From the NCBI RefSeq assembly GCF_000427295.1, contig NZ_ATNM01000191.1, positions 145,257 to 209,256 of the forward strand: a stretch of DNA of 64,000 nt, given 5' to 3'. Position 1 is the stretch's first letter. Each line of letters starts with the position of its first letter. The notes beneath the pieces were generated by a model. That model made no database searches. It was not told where the DNA came from and saw only the letters and a list, made by a program, of their open reading frames with translations. The stretch is from Cyclobacterium qasimii M12-11B. GTDB lineage: Bacteria; Bacteroidota; Bacteroidia; Cytophagales; Cyclobacteriaceae. The translations under genes were made by a program, and so were the position numbers. Positions 19,431-28,672 of the stretch are shown here, in pieces.

Positions 19431-19475
19431 CCTATCACAATCTTCGTTCTTAAGTTTAATAATGGTTGTGATAGG
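19431..19475. repeat. Stem-loop after the rubredoxin-tailed gene
   Basis: CCTATCACAA (19431-19440) pairs with TTGTGATAGG (19466-19475), followed by an A-rich, not T-rich, stretch. A second small stem (CATCACTTC at 19529 with GAAGTGATG at 19550-19558) follows. They lie in the 280-base gap between the convergent rubredoxin-tailed gene and cobA and may together end transcription from either side, but neither is a canonical terminator. Confidence 0.4.
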
Positions 19476-19634
19476 TAAAAAAAATAAGGCTTCTCTGCAA
19501 ATTGTTACTGCCCACCTCTCTTCAACGGCATCACTTCTTCACATTATTCGAAGTGATGATTTTGGTAGGCTATTAAGATGATTTTATTTTAAAATCAGGT
19601 TAATGGCATTTGTGTTGCCTCATTTTAGGTTAAA

Positions 19635-20414
19635 TCACTGAAGACTTTTCGCACTATTCATTCTTTCATCCTCTTGCAAAAACTCCTTTACTTGCTTTTC
19701 CCTTACCACTTTTCCTATAACGATTACAGCAGGAGAGGAAAGTGCAGCCTTCTCTTGTAAAGGTAGAATACTATTTAAATCACCGGAAATGAATCGTTCA
19801 TTTGCTTTACTCCCATTTTGGATCATACAAATTGACTCCTTTTCTCCACGATACTTTGTGAATAAACTTACAATTTCAGAAAGCTTATTCATTCCCATAA
19901 GGATCACCACGGTTGCAGAAGATTGAGCAGCAAAATATAAATCTCTGGCTGAACTATGGTCTTTTAAAGTACCTGTCACAACCCAAAAACTCTCATTTAC
20001 ACCTCTTTTTGTTAAAGGAACGCCGCATATACCTGGGACTGACATGGCACTACTTATCCCTGGAATGTAAGTAGTTGGGACACCATGCTTTTCCGCATAT
20101 TCTAATTCTTCATGGCCACGACCAAATACGTAGGGATCTCCTCCTTTAAGACGGACGACATGACCACAGGTATTGGCCCAATTTACAATCATCTCATTAA
20201 TCTCATCCTGGCGAAAGGAATGTGAACCGGCCCTTTTGCCTACAAAGATCTTTAAGGAAGTTGCGGGAGCATAATCTAACAATACCTCATTTGCCAAGGC
20301 ATCATATAAAACAATGTCAGCACTTTCCAGTGCTTTAATAGCCTTAAGGGTGATCAACTCGGGATCTCCAGGGCCTGCTCCTACTATGGATAATCTTGCT
20401 GCTGTACTTTTCAT
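19635..20414 (-). CDS. cobA: Uroporphyrinogen-III C-methyltransferase
   Basis: This 259-residue protein is a SAM-dependent uroporphyrinogen-III methyltransferase that makes precorrin-2, the precursor of siroheme. It shows the family motifs: SIVGAGPGDPELITLKAIKAL at the N-terminus, VVRLKGGDPYVFGRGHEEL, VPGISSAMSVPGICGVPLTKRG and VVILMGMNKLSEI. It lacks the CysG-type dehydrogenase/ferrochelatase domain, so those steps must be encoded elsewhere. It is divergent from nirB, whose product needs siroheme, and the shared 156-base promoter region holds a perfect NarL-like palindrome. Confidence 0.93.
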   Translation of the reverse strand: MKSTAARLSIVGAGPGDPELITLKAIKALESADIVLYDALANEVLLDYAPATSLKIFVGKRAGSHSFRQDEINEMIVNWANTCGHVVRLKGGDPYVFGRGHEELEYAEKHGVPTTYIPGISSAMSVPGICGVPLTKRGVNESFWVVTGTLKDHSSARDLYFAAQSSATVVILMGMNKLSEIVSLFTKYRGEKESICMIQNGSKANERFISGDLNSILPLQEKAALSSPAVIVIGKVVREKQVKEFLQEDERMNSAKSLQ

Positions 20415-20439
20415 TCCGTCATATTACTTATTTTCAAAA

Positions 20440-20498
20440 CAAATTTAAGTAATTTTTTACGTATTTATACGTATTTTAAAAATTATATTTTAACTTAG
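20440..20498. promoter_or_regulatory. Perfect NarL-like palindrome and divergent promoters between cobA and nirB
   Basis: TACGTATTTATACGTA at 20458-20473 is a perfect palindrome made of two TACGTAT heptamers in inverted orientation, 2 bases apart (7-2-7). Toward nirB, TAACTTAG at 20491-20498 starts 33 bases after the palindrome start, the same spacing as upstream of the nitrate transporter. Toward cobA, TAAATTTG at 20440-20447 (minus strand) matches the Bacteroidota -7 consensus TAnnTTTG exactly. The palindrome is 44 bases from the cobA start and 97 from the nirB start. Control by the NarL-type response regulator at 25573 is inferred. Confidence 0.65.
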
Positions 20499-20570
20499 CA
20501 CTCGATTTAAAGGACAATTATTAAACAGAATACTTAGAAAGGCAATCATCCAACCATAATAAAACTCAGT

Positions 20571-23069
20571 ATGACAAAGATAGTAGTAATCGGAAATGGA
20601 ATGGTAGGTTACAAATTTTGTGAAAAACTACGACAAGCCTCTCCTATAAGTGACTTTGAAATCACTGTTTTTGGAGAAGAACCTTGGCCTGCTTATGACA
20701 GGGTTCATTTAAGTGATTATTTTACAGGGTCCACTGCTGATGATTTGATTATGGCTCCCCTTACCTGGTATGATGAAAACAAAATTGACCTGAGAAGAAA
20801 TGAACTCGTAATAGAGATCAACCGAGAGCAAAAAAAGGTCATTAGTCATACTGGTAGGGAGGTACACTACGACAAGTTGATTCTAGCAACTGGATCGGCG
20901 GCTATGGTGCCTCCTATCGAAGGGGTTGAAAAAAAGGGTGTTTTTGTGTACAGGACTTTAGAAGACCTGGATGCGATAATTAATTTTGGTAAAAATGTTA
21001 AATCAGCGGCAGTAATTGGAGGTGGGCTTCTTGGGCTTGAGGCGGCGAAAGCTGTTCGTGACTTGGGGCTAAAAACCCATGTAGTTGAATTTGCCCCAAG
21101 ATTGATGCCAAGGCAGTTGGATGAAGAAGGTTCTTCAATTCTTAAATCAAAATTGGAAGATTTAGGACTTTCCATCCACCTCAACAAGAACACCCAAAGA
21201 ATTAAAGGAAACGGAAAGCTAAGTGGATTGGACTTTAAAGATGGCTCTGATTTACCTGTGGACATGTTGGTTATTTCTGCCGGAATAAAACCCCGGGACG
21301 AACTGGCAAAAAGCAGCGGACTTTCATATGCTGCCCGTGGAGGGGTGGTTGTGAATGAATTTCTTCAAACTATGGAGGACAAAGATATCTTTGCCATTGG
21401 TGAAGTAGCATCCTACCAAAGCATGGTTTACGGGCTTGTAGCACCAGGTTATGAGATGGCTACCCAAGTGGTAAATCAACTTACTGGAAAGGAAGTTAGG
21501 CCATTCCTCGGGTATGACATGTCTACGAAATTAAAACTTATAGGAGTAGATGTAGCCAGCTTTGGTGATTCCTTTGGAACCCTGGAACCATCAATTCCAA
21601 TAGTTTATCAAAACAAAAATTCAGGACAATACAAAAGAATAAATATATCAATGGACGGCAAACGTCTATTGGGAGGAATATTGGTAGGAGATGCTTCCGC
21701 CTATGGCATGCTTTTGCAGATGACGCAAAACAAAATGCCCTTACCTCCTAATCCTGAAGACCTGATCCTTGGTGCAAGAGGTGGTAAAGAATCTTCTGGC
21801 GCAGGAGTGGATGACCTTCCATCAGAGGCACAAATCTGTTCCTGCGAAAATGTAAGCAAAGGAGCAATTTGTAAAATTATTGAAGAGGATGGCGTTACCA
21901 AATTAGATGAAATAAAAACCTGTACTAAAGCAGGGACTGGATGTGGTGGCTGTATACCTATGGTCAACGACTTGTTGAAAAGTCAACTCAAAGCCATGGG
22001 AAAACAGGTCAAAAACAACCTTTGCGAGCATTTTCTTTATTCCCGACAAGAGCTTTTGGACCTGGTAAAAATAAAAAGCATCAAAACATACGATGAACTA
22101 CTTAACCAATATGGCAATGGGGATGGCTGCGAAATATGCAAACCTGCGGTAGCCTCTATTCTTTCCAGTACCTGGAATGAGCTCATTACCAAACAGGATA
22201 CCATTCAAGACTCCAATGACCGATATTTGGCCAATATTCAAAAAGGAGGAACCTATTCGGTCGTTCCACGAATACCTGGAGGAGAAATCAGCCCTTCAAA
22301 ATTAATTGTTATCGCTCAGGTAGCTGAAAAATACGGCCTATATACAAAGATCACAGGAGGGCAAAGAATAGATATGTTCGGCGCAAGAGTAGACCAGCTT
22401 CCTGATATTTGGGAAGAATTAATTCTTGAGGGCTTTGAAAGTGGCCATGCCTACGGTAAATCCCTTAGAACTGTTAAAAGCTGCGTGGGGTCAACATGGT
22501 GTCGTTACGGCGTACAGGATGCTGTTTCCTTTGCCATCCAGGTAGAAGAAAGGTACCGGGGCTTACGTTCTCCCCATAAATTAAAAGGAGCCGTATCCGG
22601 CTGTATCCGTGAATGTGCTGAAGCACAAAGCAAAGACTTTGGTATCATCGCCACTGAAAAAGGCTGGAACCTATATGTAGGAGGCAATGGAGGCTCAAAA
22701 CCTCAGCATGCCAAATTACTTATCAATGATATAGACAGTGCCACCTGTTTGAAATACATAGACCGTTACCTAATGTTTTATATCCGAACAGCAGACCCTT
22801 TAACAAGAACTTCAACCTGGCTCAACAAACTGGAAGGTGGTGTAGACTACCTTCGAGATGTCGTGGTGAATGATTGTCTCAATATCGGAGAAGAACTGGA
22901 AAAAGAGATGGAATTTACGATTCAAACCTATTCCTGTGAATGGAAAGAAGTAGTAAACAACCCTAAATTAAGGGCTAAATTCAAACATTTCTTAAATGAT
23001 GATCATGGGGATCCACAGGTGAAATTCAAAACCATGCGAGATCAAAAAATCCCTGCTACATGGGGATAG
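20571..23069 (+). CDS. nirB: Nitrite reductase (NADH) large subunit
   Basis: This 832-residue protein is a siroheme nitrite reductase that reduces nitrite to ammonia in the cytoplasm with NADH. Order of domains: FAD/NAD oxidoreductase (VVIGNGMVGYKFCEKL, SAAVIGGGLLGLEAAKAVRDLG), first BFD [2Fe-2S] domain (CSCENVS, CTKAGTGCGGC at about 422-465), a second BFD-like segment (CEHFLYSRQEL and GDGCEIC), then the NIR/SIR domains with the siroheme/[4Fe-4S] Cys pairs SCVGSTWC (about 637) and GCIREC (about 677). Length is close to E. coli NirB (847). The nirD gene follows after 155 bases. Upstream is the palindrome shared with cobA. Confidence 0.97.
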   Translation: MTKIVVIGNGMVGYKFCEKLRQASPISDFEITVFGEEPWPAYDRVHLSDYFTGSTADDLIMAPLTWYDENKIDLRRNELVIEINREQKKVISHTGREVHYDKLILATGSAAMVPPIEGVEKKGVFVYRTLEDLDAIINFGKNVKSAAVIGGGLLGLEAAKAVRDLGLKTHVVEFAPRLMPRQLDEEGSSILKSKLEDLGLSIHLNKNTQRIKGNGKLSGLDFKDGSDLPVDMLVISAGIKPRDELAKSSGLSYAARGGVVVNEFLQTMEDKDIFAIGEVASYQSMVYGLVAPGYEMATQVVNQLTGKEVRPFLGYDMSTKLKLIGVDVASFGDSFGTLEPSIPIVYQNKNSGQYKRINISMDGKRLLGGILVGDASAYGMLLQMTQNKMPLPPNPEDLILGARGGKESSGAGVDDLPSEAQICSCENVSKGAICKIIEEDGVTKLDEIKTCTKAGTGCGGCIPMVNDLLKSQLKAMGKQVKNNLCEHFLYSRQELLDLVKIKSIKTYDELLNQYGNGDGCEICKPAVASILSSTWNELITKQDTIQDSNDRYLANIQKGGTYSVVPRIPGGEISPSKLIVIAQVAEKYGLYTKITGGQRIDMFGARVDQLPDIWEELILEGFESGHAYGKSLRTVKSCVGSTWCRYGVQDAVSFAIQVEERYRGLRSPHKLKGAVSGCIRECAEAQSKDFGIIATEKGWNLYVGGNGGSKPQHAKLLINDIDSATCLKYIDRYLMFYIRTADPLTRTSTWLNKLEGGVDYLRDVVVNDCLNIGEELEKEMEFTIQTYSCEWKEVVNNPKLRAKFKHFLNDDHGDPQVKFKTMRDQKIPATWG

Positions 23070-23224
23070 TGATTGAGCCAAAAACACATGTAATGAAAAA
23101 GCTATTATTGTGCGCAAATACTTCTTGCATAAATTTTAGACAATCCATTCATTACTTATACTAATATTAAACCGGATATAGGCATACCATATCACCTATT
23201 TCTTTCATTTTAAACACTAATAAG

Positions 23225-23602
23225 ATGACAACATTACAGGAAATGTACAAAACAGCAGACCATTCCAAGATCACCACATGGTTCAAAGCCGCCCCTGTAT
23301 CCGCTCTTCCCGAAAATGGTGGTGCATGTGTGAAATACAAAGATCTGCAGATTGCCATTTACAATTTTACGAGAAGAAAAGAATGGTATGCATGTCAAAA
23401 CCTGTGTCCACATAAAATGCAAATGGCACTGTCTAGAGGCATGATTGGGTCTGATGGAGATGAGCCAAAAGTAGCATGTCCTTTCCATAAAAAAACATTT
23501 TCATTGCGATCTGGGAAAAATTTAAATGGCGACAGTTGTGATATCGCCACCTACCCCATCAAGGTTGAGGATGGGTATGTTTACATAGGCTTTGAAGAAT
23601 AA
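23225..23602 (+). CDS. nirD: Nitrite reductase small subunit, Rieske-type
   Basis: This 125-residue protein is a NirD-like Rieske-fold partner of NirB. Unlike many NirD proteins it keeps a full Rieske cluster motif: CPHKMQMALSRG and, 20 residues on, CPFHKKTFSL, so it can bind a [2Fe-2S] cluster. The C-terminus (YPIKVEDGYVYIGFEE) is typical of the family. It follows nirB directly and is closed by a strong terminator at 23626-23671. The ATG at 23225 is used. Confidence 0.93.
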   Translation: MTTLQEMYKTADHSKITTWFKAAPVSALPENGGACVKYKDLQIAIYNFTRRKEWYACQNLCPHKMQMALSRGMIGSDGDEPKVACPFHKKTFSLRSGKNLNGDSCDIATYPIKVEDGYVYIGFEE

Positions 23603-23625
23603 AGCATCTTTAGCATGTCATAAAG

Positions 23626-23671
23626 AAATAGGTAAGCAGGGTTTAAACAATAAATCCTGCTTACCTATTTT
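23626..23671 (+). terminator. Rho-independent terminator after nirD
   Basis: AAATAGGTAAGCAGG pairs with CCTGCTTACCTATTT around a 15-base loop and runs into TTTTTATTTATT. It separates nirBD from the following sensor kinase gene. Confidence 0.88.
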
Positions 23672-23708
23672 TATTTATTCTTCCTCAGATGGGAATATTA
23701 AGTGGTTT

Positions 23709-23715
23709 TACGTAT
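23709..23715 (+). promoter_or_regulatory. NarL-like heptamer half-site before the sensor kinase gene
   Basis: A single TACGTAT heptamer lies 23 bases before the ATG of the sensor kinase. The second half is not conserved (TTAACCA). It may allow weak autoregulation or be chance; by itself a 7-mer in AT-rich DNA is weak evidence. Confidence 0.3.
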
Positions 23716-23737
23716 TTTTAACCAGCCAAAACCACGA

Positions 23738-25553
23738 ATGGAAAGTCAATTATTGTCAAAAAAACCTAAATTCAATAAGCTGGGCAAGTATTATCTTGTA
23801 GCGTTATGTGCTATTGCCCTAAGTATCATCTTAAGTCAAATTCTGATTCAAAAATTCATTAGTGAACAGGAGAACGATTCCAGGGTTATTAACCTTTCTG
23901 GCCGACAACGAATGCTTAGCCAAAAGATCAGCAAATGTGTTCTATTATTGGCTGACACTTCCTACACATCAAAAGATAAATCAACACTAAAAGAACTTGA
24001 TGGGGCCTTAGAGGAATGGAAAGAAGTCCATCATTTATTACAATGGGGGAACAATTCATTAGGAGAAGAAACCCAAAACAGTAAAAGAATTACGGCACTT
24101 TTTAGTTCAATCAAACAAGACTATGAAATCATAGTAAATGCTACCGAGGAAATTGTTCGTTTGCTAAAAAACGACATTAACACACCTAAAAGCAAGATAT
24201 TAAAAGGCACTGAAATAGTTATCTCACAGGAGGCTAGTTTTCTGAAGAAAATGGACCAGATCGTTTATCAGTTTGATAATGAAGCGAAAACCAGGGTAAT
24301 GAACCTTAAGAACATAGAAGCCTTTTTTTTGGCACTATCGTTAGGGGTCATCTTATTTGAAATATTTTTGTTTTATTCCATCTGCCAAAACCATCAAAAA
24401 GACATTTGAAATTCAAGAACGGTCTCAAAAGAAGTCCAAAAAAATGACCCTTGAATTGGGCTCCTTATACAGTTCACTCGAGCAGGCCTATCAGGATCTT
24501 CTAGAGGTAGATGTAGCAGTGGATGATTTCACAGTATATGGAAAATGTGAAGTAAACGGTGATTTTATAAATTTTTCACCGAAGTTCATCTCACTGATGG
24601 AATTTGAAGATAACAGGCCCAAAAACTTTTTTGATTGGATTCAATACCATGGATATGATGCCGATTATTTAAAAAACATAAAAAAAATGATTCTGAATGG
24701 CAATCCATGGAATGGAGAGATCAAAGTAGTCAATGAGGCGGGTGACTTTGTATGGCTAAAGGTAAATTTAATCCCAACCCAGAATGAACAGGGCCAACCA
24801 GACAGCGTCCTAATGATTACAACCGACAAGACCGAGAAAAAAGAAGCCGAGATCATTTCCCATGAAATAAATAAAGAAAAGATAGAAAAAAAGGTGAAAG
24901 AGCAACAGTTCCGTTCCGCTTTAATACTAGAAGGACAGGAGGAAGAACGAAAAAGAATTTCCAGAGACATGCACGATGGCGTTGGTCAAATTCTATCGGC
25001 AATGAAATTTAACTTGGAAGCCATTCATAATGTTGGTTTAGAATTTGAAAAGGAGAAGCTTAAAACCGTTAAGGATTTACTAAAAAATGTCATTCAAGAG
25101 GTTAGGCGAATTTCCTTTAACCTTACCCCAAGTGTTCTCTCCGATTATGGGATTGTGCCTGTACTTAATAAGTTTGCCCGAGAAATCACAAAAATCTCCA
25201 ACCTTGAAGTAACCTTTGAAAATAAAACCGGCTTTCTTACCAGATTAGAGGGAAAAACGGAAAACAATATTTATCGGATTTGCCAGGAAGCAGTAAACAA
25301 TGCCATCAAATACTCGGAAGCAAAAGAAGTGAAAATAACCGTTTCTCACAATTCACAATTTCTGAACCTGGAAATTGCGGACAATGGAAAAGGATTCGAT
25401 ATTAAAAAACTTGAAGAAAAAGGGCATTTCTCTACTTCTGGACATGGTATTTTCAATATTCGTGAGAGAGCAAATTTGATAAATGGGAATTGTCAAATTC
25501 ACTCTGAGAAAGGCAAAGGCACCACCATTAGCATAAATGTACCCTTGGATTAA
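23738..25553 (+). pseudogene. NarX-like sensor histidine kinase (PilJ-type sensor, PAS, HisKA_3, HATPase), frameshifted
   Basis: Two overlapping frames form one sensor of about 605 residues. The first (to 24409) has a membrane helix (residues about 11-33), a PilJ/NarX-like periplasmic sensor with RVINLSGRQRMLSQKIS, which resembles the nitrate-binding P-box helix, and a second helix. The second frame resumes as FIPSAKTIKKTFEIQERSQKK and carries a coiled coil, a PAS domain, HisKA_3 (EEERKRISRDMHDGVGQIL, phospho-acceptor His) and a HATPase domain (ENNIYRICQEAVNNAIKYSEA). One surplus T in the run at 24365-24369 explains the break. The ATG at 23738 is preferred to 23702. It is followed 19 bases later by its response regulator and preceded by the nitrite reductase genes, so it is probably the nitrate/nitrite sensor of this island. 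Confidence 0.85.
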
Positions 25554-25572
25554 ATGATTTATATTTCAGATA

Positions 25573-26250
25573 ATGGAAAAGATTAAAGTTGTATTAGCAG
25601 ATGACCACGTAGTTGTTCGAAGCGGCATCAAAAACCTTTTGGAAAATGAGGGCGATATAGTAGTAGTGGGAGAAGCCTCAAATGGAAAAGAGGCCTTGGA
25701 GGTTGTTGAGAAACTAAAACCGGACATGCTTATTATAGATATCCGCATGCCAGAAATGAATGGACTGGAGGCCACTAGAGAACTAAAAAATAACGGGACA
25801 TCAATAAAGATTCTCATTTTATCGATGCACGACGATGAAGATTATATTTTACAATCTATCGAATGCGGTGCTTCTGGATACTTATTAAAGGACACCAGTA
25901 AGGAGGAGTTTTTAAAAGCAATCAAAGCCATACATCAGGGAGGGAAATATTTTAGTGGTGACATTAGCCAGGTATTGGTGAATAATTATTTAAATGGAAA
26001 AGATAGAAAAAACATTAAAAAAACCTCACCTGTCAATCATTATGATGTTACCAAAAGAGAAAAACAAATTCTTAAAATGATTGCTAGTGGCATAGGAAAT
26101 AAAGAAATAGCTGAAAAATTAGGGAAAAGCATTCGTACGATAGAAACACATCGTTTTAATATTATGAAAAAACTTAAAGTCAATAATGTGGTTGAGCTTC
26201 TCAAAAGAATAGACGAAGACCCTGGATTAAAAGACCATATTGAGACCTAG
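25573..26250 (+). CDS. NarL/LuxR-type response regulator
   Basis: This 225-residue protein has a receiver domain (VVLADDHVVVRSGIKNLL, phospho-acceptor Asp in LIIDIRMPEMNGLEATREL, Lys in YLLKDTSKEEFL) and a C-terminal LuxR-type HTH (VTKREKQILKMIASGIGNKEIAEKLGKS, then RTIETHRFNIMKKL). It is the partner of the sensor kinase 19 bases upstream. NarL-type HTH domains bind inverted heptamers spaced by 2 bases, and such palindromes stand before the nitrate transporter and cobA/nirB, so it is the best candidate regulator of the nitrate island. That link is inferred, not shown. Confidence 0.93.
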   Translation: MEKIKVVLADDHVVVRSGIKNLLENEGDIVVVGEASNGKEALEVVEKLKPDMLIIDIRMPEMNGLEATRELKNNGTSIKILILSMHDDEDYILQSIECGASGYLLKDTSKEEFLKAIKAIHQGGKYFSGDISQVLVNNYLNGKDRKNIKKTSPVNHYDVTKREKQILKMIASGIGNKEIAEKLGKSIRTIETHRFNIMKKLKVNNVVELLKRIDEDPGLKDHIET

Positions 26251-26310
26251 TTAAATGATTTCACCAACTAAACTGATTTATTTCAAACATACAATGAGGC
26301 GCATCTAACG

Positions 26311-26336
26311 AAAAAAACCTTTCGACATATGAAAGG
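26311..26336 (-). terminator. Terminator after the GT87-like gene
   Basis: On the minus strand CCTTTC-ATATGTC-GAAAGG is followed by seven T. It lies 31 bases after the stop at 26367 and closes the six-gene minus-strand operon. Confidence 0.65.
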
Positions 26337-26366
26337 AATCTAACACAGTTTTCTTAGGCTAAATTG

Positions 26367-27701
26367 TTATACTTTAGTTGGTAGTGAATAAACTGTTGAT
26401 TTATTTTTATAATGCCGGTATCCAGTAAGCACCAAAGCAATGAATAACAAGAGGTACTCCAAAGCGATAATTCGAAAATCTTCCACGAATTCCGGGTGAG
26501 AATAAGCATGATAGGACAGAAAAACCAAACCACTCCAAACAATAAACAGGTAATTGGCAGTAAATAGACTGATCCCCAGGGCTGGAATCAAGTACCATGG
26601 ATGAACAGTTGTCTGAAGCAGCAAAAAAACCAAATACATCCAAACCATTTTTGCCGCCAAACTGGAAGTATTCCTATTCTTTTTAATCAACCCTATTCCC
26701 AACAGCAAGGCAGCTGCTATAAAGTTGAGGCTAGGGCCTAGTGAACCAATGGGATTATAATCTATAAAAAATCCAGAAAGCCATCTTAATTCATAATATA
26801 TGGAGGCGTTGAACTCAAAAGTACTTTGGTAAAGGCGGAAACTGGAATAGAAATTTGTCAATCCACCCCCAACTATAAGCGGAGCAAAGAAAACCAATAG
26901 GGCTAAAATCGTAACCAATGTGAATTTAATGAAATCAGGTTTTTTCCAGGTATTTAGCCAGACAGGTGCTGTAAGCAATGGGCTTAATTTGAGCCCTACA
27001 GCCAAGCTCCAACCTAAGGCTGTTTTCTTTTCATTTTGCCGACTATAATAAAATAAGGCAATTAACAGCCCTGTCAATACTATTCCTTCAAAATGAAGAT
27101 TTCCCGTCACCTCCATAATAACGAGTGGGTTGAACGCATACCAAGCCAATCTGTAACTGGGGAGTTTTAAACTGATTAATATCTCTTTGATCAACCACAG
27201 GTTGATCATTTCAAAAATCAGTACAATACATCTTAACGAAACGATATTGAGGAAAACATCCTCCCCTACCCAAGTAGAGATCCAAAAAAACAACTGATGT
27301 AAAGGTGGATATACTGAAAAATAATTGGGCGAGTTCATTTTATTTAGCAATGTTTCCCAGTAAACATTTTTGGGTATAGCACCATTTGCTAGCACTTCTC
27401 CTGGTAAGGCCGCATAAGGGTTAATTCCATTGCCAATTAATTGCCCATCAAAAAAATACCTGTAAAAGTCATCCGAGAGAACCGGCCAAGCTCCCATCAA
27501 TAGCAATCTCAATACGAGTGCACTTAGGACGATAAAGCCAAAAGAATACTTGTGCTTTTTAGAAGAATGAACTAAAAACAGATAGGCACCAAAGCATAGC
27601 GAAAACAAAGTCAATTGCGGAATAAATGCAGAACGAGGTAAAAAATACCCCATCCCCACTATTGCTAAAGCATATAATAAAAGACCGAAATAAGTTTTCA
27701 A
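26367..27701 (-). CDS. Polytopic membrane glycosyltransferase (GT87/mannosyltransferase-like)
   Basis: This 444-residue protein has about 10-12 membrane helices and an acidic first-loop motif (LSDDFYRYFFDGQLIGNGINPY) typical of GT-C enzymes that use polyprenyl-phosphate sugars, such as GT87 and related mannosyltransferases. The conserved NLHFEGIVLTGLLIALF region and a C-terminal HPWYLIPALG motif support this. It would add a sugar on the periplasmic face. It is the last gene of the operon that begins at 33781 and follows the lipoprotein gene by 10 bases; a dolichyl-phosphate-mannose-synthase-like gene just upstream could make its lipid donor. The acceptor is unknown. Confidence 0.8.
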   Translation of the reverse strand: MKTYFGLLLYALAIVGMGYFLPRSAFIPQLTLFSLCFGAYLFLVHSSKKHKYSFGFIVLSALVLRLLLMGAWPVLSDDFYRYFFDGQLIGNGINPYAALPGEVLANGAIPKNVYWETLLNKMNSPNYFSVYPPLHQLFFWISTWVGEDVFLNIVSLRCIVLIFEMINLWLIKEILISLKLPSYRLAWYAFNPLVIMEVTGNLHFEGIVLTGLLIALFYYSRQNEKKTALGWSLAVGLKLSPLLTAPVWLNTWKKPDFIKFTLVTILALLVFFAPLIVGGGLTNFYSSFRLYQSTFEFNASIYYELRWLSGFFIDYNPIGSLGPSLNFIAAALLLGIGLIKKNRNTSSLAAKMVWMYLVFLLLQTTVHPWYLIPALGISLFTANYLFIVWSGLVFLSYHAYSHPEFVEDFRIIALEYLLLFIALVLTGYRHYKNKSTVYSLPTKV

Positions 27702-27711
27702 TAATCTGTGC

Positions 27712-28596
27712 TTAATTGTTAAGTTTCAGTTCATCACGAAGGAATTCATCTTCCAATGCTTTTCTATCCCAGTAATCGATGACTTTAGTTCCTTTACGCA
27801 CAGCTTTGGTCAACTCTTTTTTACCATTTTTATTTGTTTGTTCTTCTTCCCAGCCCAATATTTGGTAAGGGAACTCCTTTTCATAATTGATCCGTAGTAT
27901 TCGGTTACCGGAGCTATAGGTCACTTCAAGTTGGCTTCTGTTTTCACTTATGTCAATGGCTCTAATAAAAGCTTCCTCTGCAATAAAATCCTGGTGGGTA
28001 AAACGTTGTTGAATTAAGGATGGCCACATCATTACGCTGCCAATTGGTACCTGATTAGGGTTAATTCTGATTAGATTCCACAGGTCATCTTCTGCGACAC
28101 CCTCTATAGAAAATGACTTTTCACCTTCTTCTTCAAAATAAGAAAACAATTCCCCACTATAGTTATCCCCACTTTTCAAGTTTAGTTGGGTAAAGGATTG
28201 TCCACACCATTCCTGCGAGGTAGAGGTGAATTTAAGACCCTGAGTGGCCTCTTTGGTAGGGGTAAACGCAGAAAGCATCATGTGGTAGGGGTAAATACCC
28301 GTGACAAACTCCCTTGTTTGATTCATTTTGAGGACTGAAATTTTATCTCTTCCAGCTCCATCGGGATCATCAAGTTTTAAATGCTTTTTTCTGGAAAAAT
28401 CCTCGGTAACGAAAATAAGTACTGCTTCACCCTCTCTTTCTTCTCCATACCGATATTGGCTAAGGTCATAGCTGTTGATTTCTGCTTTGCCTTGAAACCA
28501 AAAATCGCCCCATTCTTTAAAATCAACATTTTCCCTTTGAGGCCTATTACAAGAAAAACCTAGCAATACTATAAGTAAACCTATTAAACTTCTCAT
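27712..28596 (-). CDS. Conserved Bacteroidota lipoprotein of unknown function
   Basis: This protein of about 294 residues begins MRSLIGLLIVLLGFSCNRP, a lipoprotein signal with the lipobox Cys at about 16; I chose the ATG at 28596 over 28644 for this reason. The mature part is beta-rich (EWGDFWFQGKAEINSYDLSQ, then GSVMMWPSLIQQRFTHQDF). Homologues in Bacteroidota are sometimes labelled septum formation inhibitor Maf, but I see no Maf nucleotide-pyrophosphatase motif, so I do not adopt that name. It lies between two glycosyltransferase genes in a tight operon, so a role in the same cell-envelope process is likely. Confidence 0.75.
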   Translation of the reverse strand: MRSLIGLLIVLLGFSCNRPQRENVDFKEWGDFWFQGKAEINSYDLSQYRYGEEREGEAVLIFVTEDFSRKKHLKLDDPDGAGRDKISVLKMNQTREFVTGIYPYHMMLSAFTPTKEATQGLKFTSTSQEWCGQSFTQLNLKSGDNYSGELFSYFEEEGEKSFSIEGVAEDDLWNLIRINPNQVPIGSVMMWPSLIQQRFTHQDFIAEEAFIRAIDISENRSQLEVTYSSGNRILRINYEKEFPYQILGWEEEQTNKNGKKELTKAVRKGTKVIDYWDRKALEDEFLRDELKLNN

Positions 28597-28672
28597 AACC
28601 TTTAATTTAATGTTTAATTTAAAGAAAATAATCGAAATTGACACCTGTATTTAAGGAAGTTATTCACAGGTA

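Noticed and set aside
27712..28596. Maf septum-formation inhibitor
   Set aside because: The name is used for similar proteins, but no Maf nucleotide pyrophosphatase motif is seen and the protein is a lipoprotein.
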